Source: Apis mellifera (Eukaryota > Arthropoda > Insecta > Hymenoptera > Apidae). Taken from it: a DNA stretch of 64,000 nt. The translations under genes were made by a program, and so were the position numbers. This document shows, piece by piece, positions 57,346-64,000 of this stretch. The notes beneath the pieces are model-generated. The model was not told the DNA's origin. It was given only the letters and a program-made list of their open reading frames with translations, and ran no database searches. Every line of letters begins with the position of its first letter. Position 1 is the stretch's first letter. The stretch spans positions 7,484,289-7,548,288 of the forward strand of contig NC_037640.1 in NCBI RefSeq assembly GCF_003254395.2, read 5' to 3'.

Positions 57346-59429
57346 ATTTAAGAACTTAGAGAAAGTTAATAACGGTTGTTGGAAAGCCAGAAAGAGGAAA
57401 ACTGAGCCTCTTCGGAGATAAACCGGGCCGGTGATTTCACGATCAAGACCCATGCATCACGAGGATCAATAAACAAGACACCGCCATCCTTCTTAATAAG
57501 ATACGGGGGCGGCAAAGCCTCGTTAATAATCGTTTCCTCGTCGAATTCGCCGTGGGGGCCAAAGTACGCGAGGACCGGTTCTAAGAGTTCACGGCTTAAT
57601 TGGCTTCTTCGGGGAGCGCGCTTCTTCGGTTGCGCGCGTGCACAATGGTCGAATGGAGGAAACGCGAACGGCGAAAAGGGATCAGCGATCGAGCCGCTAT
57701 ATTTACGCGGAATTTTAACGAACGAAATTTCTTCAGCTGCGATTTCCTAGCTCTGCGGTTTTGCCACCGCGCACTCGTCACTCGAAGAGGCGGCTAGAAT
57801 GTAGCATGGAGGCCGAGTTAGGCTTGAATTAGGTGAAAAATGTCGATCGGCGAATCCCTGCTTTCGATGGACGGAATTTTAACGAACCGTTTCTTCCTCC
57901 GTTTTGACGTAGAACGCAAGTATGGTGCAACGAGACACTTTCGGGTTTTTTGCTCGACCGATGCTCGCGTTCGATAAACGCAACTGTCGAAATTTCTTTA
58001 CTTTTCTTTCCGATTCGCTGAAACAGAGAGTAGAAGGATGAATTAATCTCAAATTGCTTAATTTAAGTCGTACAAGTATCGAAGGTTCTTCTTATTTTTC
58101 AAATAAGTAAAAGAAAAAAGATTAAAAAGTTTTCTTGAGTTCACTTTTTGGTCCACGAAAATAAAGTAATGATCGAGGGAAAATCTTTTTCTTTTTTTAA
58201 CCGTTTGTTTATTATCTCGTCGAAAATTTATTAATTTATTAATTTAATTTTCGAAATGGTAAATGAAATATTTCACCAAGCGCGTATCGTACCGTACGAT
58301 GCCACGGACGAACGTCGAATGAATATCGTTCCACGACTTTGTCGTAATAATAAACAAACTCGCGCGTTACCTCGCCCGAACGAAATACAATATCGATATC
58401 GCGGAACAATCTTTTCCGTAATATAAATTATATTATTTAACCTCCTCTCCCATAACTAAAGTTAAAAAATGCCCGTATAAAAATTGCGCTTCCTCCTAAA
58501 AAAAAAAAAAAAAGAAAAATATTGAAAATTCGTGGAAAATCAATTCCACCCTACTTTCTCGCGATAATAATAATAACTCAAGAGTTATTCTATTCCCACA
58601 TCTTATCACGAGCAAGCATAATAGACGGAGCTGTGGGATCGAGTCACAGGCGAAGTCGCAGTGGAAATCATGGACGGCGATGGCCATTGGCCAGGAACCG
58701 GCTGGATTCGCATGCGTGACCTGTCCTTTTAGCGTGTTGTACGATCCGGCCTGGGCTAAAGGTAAATGTTAAGAAAGACAGAGAGAGAGAGAGAGAGAGA
58801 GGCAAGACACGATCTGCATAATTATATTCACGCGTTACATAACCCTGGTTATCCGGTTATCTGGCGCCGTACGTGTACCGTTTCGCCATGAAATTTGTTC
58901 GGGTCGCACGCGCATCCCGGTCGGCCGCCTCGAAACCGTGTGAAAATCATACGCATAATTGCCTGATAACAGGAGAGACCGGTGAATTTACAGTTTGTTT
59001 TACAATGTCTCGAACGGTTTGTCTCCCATCGACGTTCTCTTTTTCTTTTTCTTTTATTCTTTTTCTCCTCGCTTTGACATTTAACGTAATATTTATACAA
59101 CGGGGGGAGAGCCGTTGATCCGTTTCGAGCATAAGAAGAGTGGAAGAAAGTGCACTCACCCGATGACGAATAAATAATTTCGACTCGGCGTGTTTCGTGT
59201 GTATCTAAGAGCGTTCACGACGATTACGTCCCGCAGTTACCGTAACGCGGTGACTTTCGAGGGAGGGGAGGGGAGGAGAGCCGTGACCCACTGCGTGCGC
59301 CACTCTCGAGATATCTTTTTTTCCTTTTTTTTATATATATAGTTACGCGTGACGCGAAATTTTAAAACTTCGCTCGAGGAAATACGAGGAGGATTTCTCA
59401 AGTTCGAGAACTAACGAATTTCCGAATCT
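57346..59429. other. Non-coding stretch, no gene seen
   Basis: 57400-57990 is moderately CpG-rich. 58020-58520 is AT-rich and ends in a run of about 16 A (58498-58513). 58600-59000 is repeat-free and GC-richer, and 59250-59280 is G/A-rich with three G-runs. No frame resembles a known protein. Confidence 0.5.
58779..58801. repeat. (GA)n microsatellite
   Basis: About 11 GA units. Confidence 0.93.
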
Positions 59430-59830
59430 CGACGATGGAAATTGCAGTGGTCAAGGTTGCAATGAAAGGTTCAATTATATTATGGAAATTGAAAATGATA
59501 AAAGATTCGAACAATGGGAGGAATTCGACGGTGGAAGTTGCAACGATCGAAGTTGCATCGATCGAAATTGCAACGATGGAGGATTCAATTATATGGAAAT
59601 TGGCAATGATGGAAGATTCGATAATGGAGGTTTCGAACAATGGGAGGAATTCAACGATTGCAAGTTGCAACGATGGAAAATTCAATTATGGAAATTGCAA
59701 CGATCGAAATTGGATCGATCGAAATTGCCACGATGGAAGATTCAGTTACGTGGAAATTGTGGCAATGATGGAAGATTCGTAATGAAAGTTTCGAACAATG
59801 AAAGTTGGAAAATTCAATTATTGCAAACGA
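59430..59830. repeat. Short-word repeat open in several frames on both strands
   Basis: Built from 15-18 bp words such as GGAAATTGCAACGATCGAA, GATGGAAGATTCAATTATA and GTTGCAACGATCGAAGTTG. A higher-order unit is marked by TTCGAACAATGGGAGGAATTC (59506 and 59632, then a diverged copy at 59790; periods 126 and 158). Because the words lack stops in most frames, long frames exist on both strands (59435-59782 and 59482-59880 plus; 59398-59685 and 59651-59854 minus). The plus translations are Asn/Ile/Glu/Asp-rich repeats (for example SNNGRNSTVEVATIEVASIE). I regard coding as unlikely, but a repeat protein cannot be excluded. Confidence 0.85.
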
Positions 59831-62800
59831 TCTTATTATATACCTCCTTCTCACAAAAAATTATCGAATTGAATGAATGATTGATGGAAAAGAAGAAGGA
59901 AAATAGAAAAAGAGAAAATTTCCAAAACTTCATCTCGTTTATGCGATTGTTGGTTTCCGCGTGAACGGGCGAGCGCGAGCAATCGGAATTGCGAAAGTCG
60001 GCGGGACGCACATCTATTAATACCGGCTTATCTTTGTTGGTGTGGGTGTTATCAGGGCAGGGCGTGTCGCCAAGAAAGCAAGCGGCGAACCGGCAGCGGG
60101 CAACGTGACTGTCTGCTTGCCGAGCTAGGATCCTTTCCTATCTCGTTCCATTGCTCGCCAACCCCCTTTACTTCCGTCTCACTTGCTCCCCGAGGTTCGA
60201 GCTTGAAAGGTTCTGGAAGCGAACCGATACGTTCTCGCCGTGTTTCGATAACACGGATCGTGGATCGTTTCAGTGGGAAGCGGTGACGTCGATTCTCTCG
60301 CCTTCCACTGAAATTCTTCTCTTTGTCGCTTGGTTGACGGGATAACTCGGAACTTCGAACTTGGAATACTCGATTTGTAATTCAAGCTTTTATTAACTCG
60401 AAAGATTTAATTAATCCTCCACGCGTCTGGAAATATATAAGAGATTTAAATAGAAAATCCTATTCGTGTTAAAATATTTAAGATTACGCGTCGATTACCA
60501 GTTGAATACAAAGAAAAATTTTCCAACAATTCATATTAACTATGGAATAATAACAACTTGAAAATATATTCGAGACAAATATTCCAACGAATCGTAATGT
60601 TTAGGGATTAGAGAGAAAAAGTTGGAAGAATTCGATGATTAATAGTAAGCACGTTATTTAATTGAGATAATTTGTGCAGGAGGGAACGTATCCTAACGAT
60701 AATCGATCCTGTACGATGATCTAGAGATGATCGTTTCACAGCTTCCAACCCTAGGCAATCCCTGTTTTATTGAATTTCTTCGCGAACCAGTTTCTCGCGC
60801 CTAGATCGCAATTATAGGATCTCATAATTAAATGTCGAGATGTTGATTTTGACGGCGATAATCTTATCTTTGCGTATCACGAATTTCCACTTTATCATCG
60901 TTTCGTTTATTTTTGTCCGTTTATTAAATGAGGGCCGGTGTGAAATCGGATGCACGGATCGGATCAGTGTTTCCCAACGTGAAGATAGAAGTAATATTTT
61001 AATATTTTGGAGAACAAATTAAAAACAATAAATCGTAGGAATAATCGTAGTAAGAATTACGTAAGCTTCTAACGTATGTAGAAAGTACATTTCCTTTGTG
61101 TAATAAATCAACGTTGCTTTCTCGAGCAACACCTTTTTAATTATCGAACCAATTTAAAACGAAAGATTTCAAGATTCGATCTCGTTCTTTTTCTAAAGTT
61201 AAACGATCGCTATTAATTTACATAAAATGTCGAATTTTTTTATTTCGATAAAATTGAAGAGAATATTCAAGAGAATTTTAAAACTATTCGAGATACATCG
61301 AAATTATCGAAATTGATAACGCGTCTAAGCCAAGTTTTCAATACTCGTCGGTATTCCCTCGATACTCGCACTTGCATGAATCAACTTTCCTTCCCTCCTT
61401 CTTTTCTTTTTTTTTTTCCTCTCTCCACGTTCGTTTAATAAAGTTGCACTTAATAAACTCGTTTCGCAAACGGAACTGCGAAACGAGCGTCGAGCAACAC
61501 ATCCGCTTCGCATGATATTATAAAATAATGTCGCAAAAGTTAAAGATCTTGGAACGATTTGCATCTCTTCGAGACAGGAATTAAACCGACCAGTTCGTAC
61601 AGCTATTTTCAATACTTACTTTCCATATTACGTATTTATTTCAATGCGTCGTTTGACGTGTAACTGGAATGATATATTTCAAAGGATCCTTTCGATTATC
61701 TTTTGTGACTTATTATTCACGAAAATATGAGATATTTTCTATAAATAAGATTGATACACGAAGAAAATTATTTTTCTTTTTTTTAAATATTATCAGAGTC
61801 AGCTCCAAGTTTTCCTTTCCAAGTAATCGAAATTCAACTGCACGATATTCATCCTTCGTCCAATTTCTCGTTTCCCTTTCAAGGAATCACAGTTTCGCAA
61901 ATTTCGTTATTTCGTTGGCAGGCTTGCAACAAAGACGGACGCGACGAATAAAAATTTGATCGATTCTCGGATCGAACGATGGAAAGGGAGAGAAGCGGGA
62001 CGAGGAGCAAGGCTTTCGAAACGGCCATTTCCTCCGCGATAACGATCCGAGACGATCGCCGTCGTCCCCATTGTCGTCCCCGTCGATCTCTTTTTTTCCA
62101 GCCCCCTTCAGCTCCCGACTCGAGTAAAAGTAGAAAAACCTCTTCCTCGTGTTTTACGTCACAAACTTCGAACCGGATCCTCGGAGAAGTGCGTTGCTTT
62201 TTTCTCTTTTTCTTCTTTTTTTTTTTTGCTAATGTTGCGACATCGCAAGTGGAGCAATTCACTCCGTGACAGGGAAATGCCGTCCTTTCGATTCTTCCCC
62301 TCGTATTTTCACCAATTATTTAATTCATATCGAAAAGATTCGATTATCCTTTTCCTAGTATTCTTTTTTATCGTCCAATTGTAGAGCAGAGAGTATTATT
62401 TTAATTCTCTACTCCTTTATTAATTCCTAATTCATAATCGAATTATCCTTTTCGAATAAAATTCGAATATTTTTCATTCTTCCAATTGTTCGTTCTTAAA
62501 TCGTCCGCTTGCATCATCCGCAAAGATTCGTAGAAACCGTCCCGATACTTGCTCGTATTTTTCGCGAAAAAGAAAAAAAATGTTTTTCGACTGGAGGCAA
62601 TCGCACGCGAGATCTCGCAACCGAATCCTATTAAAATCGAGCCCATCTCCACGCCCCTCTTGTCGAATCGAGCAGTCGCAAAACGGTGAAATTACGCGGT
62701 CTTTGGGTCACGTCCGCCAGAATTGCCCCGCGGAACCGATTAACAACAAAAATTGCAGAGAAAAAGAGAGAGAGAGAGAGAGAGAGAGAAGTTTTCACGA

Positions 62801-64000
62801 AAGGACGGAGGCGAACGTTAATCCGATTACTCGTTTTCCGTGTAATCGTTGCTCGGCCTCCTCGGCGTGCCCCGAGGGAGAGTCATCATGTTGCAAATGA
62901 CCTCTGCCTACCGGTGGAATTAGCGGATGCTCTTCAATCCATGTAATTGTAGTGCCGCGTAAGAGATGCCTGCGCTCGCGGCACCACGATTCCACGTTTC
63001 CACCGCGATACCCTTAAATCGTGGAAGGAAACACGCCATCTTGCTGTTGGCAGGGCATTCTCTCCATTTCTTCTTTTTCCGATACTTTCGAAGTTACAGT
63101 TGAAATTCTTCTACCGAGTAACGAAGATCCTCAAAAGCGCGATTTCTCTCGTCATTCTTGTAAATTAGGAATTGAACAACAATGTTCGTGATTCTAAGGG
63201 ATAAAAATTGAGGAAAGAAAGCGTGTATGATTAAATTCTCGGTATAAGAGAATCGAAGAATCCAATTTCAAAATATAAAGAAGTGAATAGATTAAAATTT
63301 CGATCTGAAACTTTAAAATCTACTATTCGTAGATCGAATTATGTTAATTGAGTCTTCATCGAGTCTCGAAACGCCAAGTTCCAAAAAAAAAAAAAATGAA
63401 TCCACCGAAACGAAATCTGTAAACATTGCATCGACGAAGAAAAAGAAAGGGAGAAAGAAAGAAAATGGAACCTTGAAAGGCGAGGAACACGGCCGTAACG
63501 TGGACGGGACAAAACGAATAAACCGGTTTCGGCCCGCGTACGATTACTTTCGATAATAATTTATACCGGCGATAATTCAAATGGCAGAACGAATACACCG
63601 GATCGTTTATTATCCGCGAATCGAACGTTAATTTCCACAAAGAAATATTGAAATGATCCGTACGGACGTATCTCCTTCCCTCCCCCTCGCCGCGCTCGAT
63701 TCGTGTTTATATCCACGTAATACGCGCAATTAATCGCGGCCAATCGCCATTAATCAAATCGAACTTTGACGGATACACTTTTGTGACCGTCCACTCGAAC
63801 GCCATCAAGTTTCAAGATCGTTGCCGCGAAGCTGGACGTCGCTTTTTAAATTTACTTTGTCGCTATTTACGAGGGGCGTCGAATCGATTTCTTCGGAGGG
63901 AGATTATTCTCCTCGGGATTCGCGAAGAGATTACCGTCGAATTTATGCGGTTCCTGCGGTTCCTTCCGAGAAATATATAGGGACACGAGTGGCATCAACT
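59831..64000. other. Non-coding stretch, no gene seen
   Basis: CpG-rich at 59950-60120, 61970-62120 and 62800-63020; AT-rich elsewhere, notably 60360-61320 and 63160-63330. Opposed frames at 61879-62262 (minus) and 61979-62269 (plus) run through homopolymers and match nothing I know. The frame at 63783-63980 is Arg/Leu-rich and unrecognised. No repeat array, RNA gene or mobile element is visible. Confidence 0.5.
62764..62789. repeat. (GA)n microsatellite
   Basis: About 13 GA units. Confidence 0.93.

Noticed and set aside
61607..61660. Minus-strand exon with GGAAA|GTAAGTATT donor
   Set aside because: The putative 43 bp exon has stops in all three frames; at most a non-coding exon.
1..64000. 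Known insect microRNAs, tRNAs, rRNA, CRISPR arrays
   Set aside because: Scanned by eye for familiar mature microRNA starts (bantam, let-7, miR-1, -2, -8, -9, -10, -124, -184, -276 and others) and tRNA B-box words; found none. There are no short spaced identical repeats like CRISPR. A covariance-model search would be decisive.

Overview
The window looks like nuclear DNA from an insect, most plausibly a bee or other hymenopteran. Supporting signs: an AT-rich background crowded with CpG words (TCGA, ATCG, CGAT), many (GA)n/(TC)n microsatellites, TAATTA-type homeodomain words, no operon-like ORF packing, no Shine-Dalgarno-spaced genes, and no recognisable transposon. The species assignment is inference. 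I did not recognise a single conserved protein domain, tRNA, rRNA, known microRNA or transposase on either strand. The long reading frames are Arg/Ser-rich or Lys/Glu-rich translations of CpG-rich or (GA)n DNA, often open on both strands at once, as expected of non-coding sequence. The best reading is a large intergenic interval or very long intron(s), not a gene cluster.

Layout. 1-8.6 kb: non-coding, with a TAATTA/E-box/TAATTA composite at 1.85 kb and an unusual nested inverted-repeat block at 4.07-4.29 kb. 8.6-10.1 kb: coherent, low-repeat sequence with a possible exon-like frame (8940-9140), a two-copy repeat and a homeodomain-site cluster. 10.1-18.6 kb: mostly featureless, with microsatellites. 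18.66-19.55 kb: degenerate array of a ~157 bp unit. 19.6-29.1 kb: featureless apart from GC-rich hairpins and a possible small minus-strand exon at 28.16-28.24 kb. 29.16-29.94 kb: 13 copies of a ~60 bp unit. 30-39.5 kb: CpG-rich non-coding DNA. 39.6-40.2 kb: old two-copy duplication. 41-47 kb: microsatellites and an 11 bp perfect hairpin.

48-60 kb is the most structured part. It holds a 103 bp sequence duplicated around a 1.06 kb CpG-rich segment, five ~175 bp tandem copies (49.8-50.7), a GC-rich folded/G-quadruplex block (52.8-52.9), a TATA-type core promoter candidate (53.83), three ~150 bp copies (54.1-54.5), two 230 bp copies (55.3-55.7), six ~170 bp copies (56.3-57.3) and a short-word repeat open in several frames (59.4-59.8). 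Four of the nine arrays have nucleosome-sized units (about 145-180 bp), yet the units do not resemble one another, so each probably arose locally. 60-64 kb is featureless.

Nothing here shows genes working together. The functional candidates are cis-regulatory clusters, one core promoter and a few unproven exons. All calls were made by eye; repeat boundaries are good to a few bases, and splice and promoter calls are hypotheses.
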